Below are positions 14,727 through 14,817 of a stretch of 14,817 nt of DNA, piece by piece; positions within the stretch are counted from its first letter, which is position 1, and each line of letters opens with the position of its first letter. Position numbers and translations under genes: made by a program. Under the pieces are notes generated by a model. That model was not told the DNA's origin, did not search any database, and saw nothing but the letters and a program-made list of their open reading frames with translations. This DNA is from Deltaproteobacteria bacterium UBA3076. GTDB taxonomy: Bacteria > Desulfobacterota > Dissulfuribacteria > Dissulfuribacterales > UBA3076. Where the stretch lies: positions 1 to 14,817 of the forward strand of contig DFBQ01000138.1 of NCBI GenBank assembly GCA_002367355.1, written 5' to 3'.

Positions 14727-14771
14727 AGGTTGAAGGCTGAAGGTTGAAGGCTGAAGGCTGAAGGCTAAAGG
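14727..14771. repeat. Heptamer tandem repeat upstream of phoB
   Basis: Six and a half copies of a 7-bp unit AGGYTGA (AGGTTGA, AGGCTGA, AGGTTGA, AGGCTGA, AGGCTGA, AGGCTAA, AGG) lie 56 nt upstream of the phoB start. The period is 7, not the 11 of Pho-box direct repeats. Confidence 0.9.
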
Positions 14772-14817
14772 ATTTCAAGCATTTTGCAACGAACGAACAG
14801 AGATGAATCCTCTAAAC

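Noticed and set aside
14727..14771. Pho box made of the heptamer repeats
   Set aside because: Pho boxes use 7-bp repeats spaced by 4 bp (period 11) with a CTGTCAT-like sequence; here the units abut with period 7 and a different sequence.
14727..14771. CRISPR array
   Set aside because: There are no spacers; the units are 7-bp tandem repeats.

Overview
The window looks like a piece of chromosome from a Gram-negative anaerobe-type proteobacterium, most likely a Desulfobacterota (former Deltaproteobacteria) member. This is inferred from the lysS-lolC gene pair with an ATGA overlap, a PEP-CTERM protein, an iron-sulfur type-4 uracil-DNA glycosylase, an NfeD-slipin pair, and intergenic repeats of the ATTCCCGC/GCGGGAAT type. 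No rRNA, tRNA or CRISPR array was seen.

Layout, left to right. Positions 1-250 (minus strand) fold like the 5' end of a bacterial group II intron that continues off the left edge. Positions 251-770 hold no gene; they carry a terminator-like hairpin and a 149-bp miniature transposable element (527-675) with perfect 18-bp ends and an 8-bp target duplication. Positions 771-4201 are a compact four-gene signalling operon: a soluble histidine kinase, an Rcp1-type single-domain response regulator, a REC-PAS-HisKA_3 hybrid kinase and a NarL-type DNA-binding regulator. Positions 4202-5345 form an AT-richer patch of small genes: a possible receiver-domain remnant ending next to a ten-G run, a STAS-like protein, and a 60-residue protein that is almost only a signal peptide plus a PEP-CTERM anchor. 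Positions 5441-8433 (minus) are lysS, lolC/E and a 58-aa gene with a strong ribosome binding site; lysS has a clear sigma-70 promoter. Positions 8593-11945 (plus) are vanZ-like, type-4 UDG, NfeD-like membrane protease and slipin genes, the last three overlapping. A second copy of the 149-bp element, inverted, lies at 11966-12114. Positions 12199-14671 (minus) are a PhoR-like sensor kinase and PhoB-like regulator, preceded upstream by a heptamer tandem repeat at the right edge.

Functionally the window mixes housekeeping (lysine charging, lipoprotein export, uracil repair, membrane quality control) with two separate two-component systems. The most notable items are the mobile element with IS66-like ends found twice at matching length, the layered phosphorelay operon, the near-empty PEP-CTERM protein, and the small gene occupying the place where lolD usually follows lolC.
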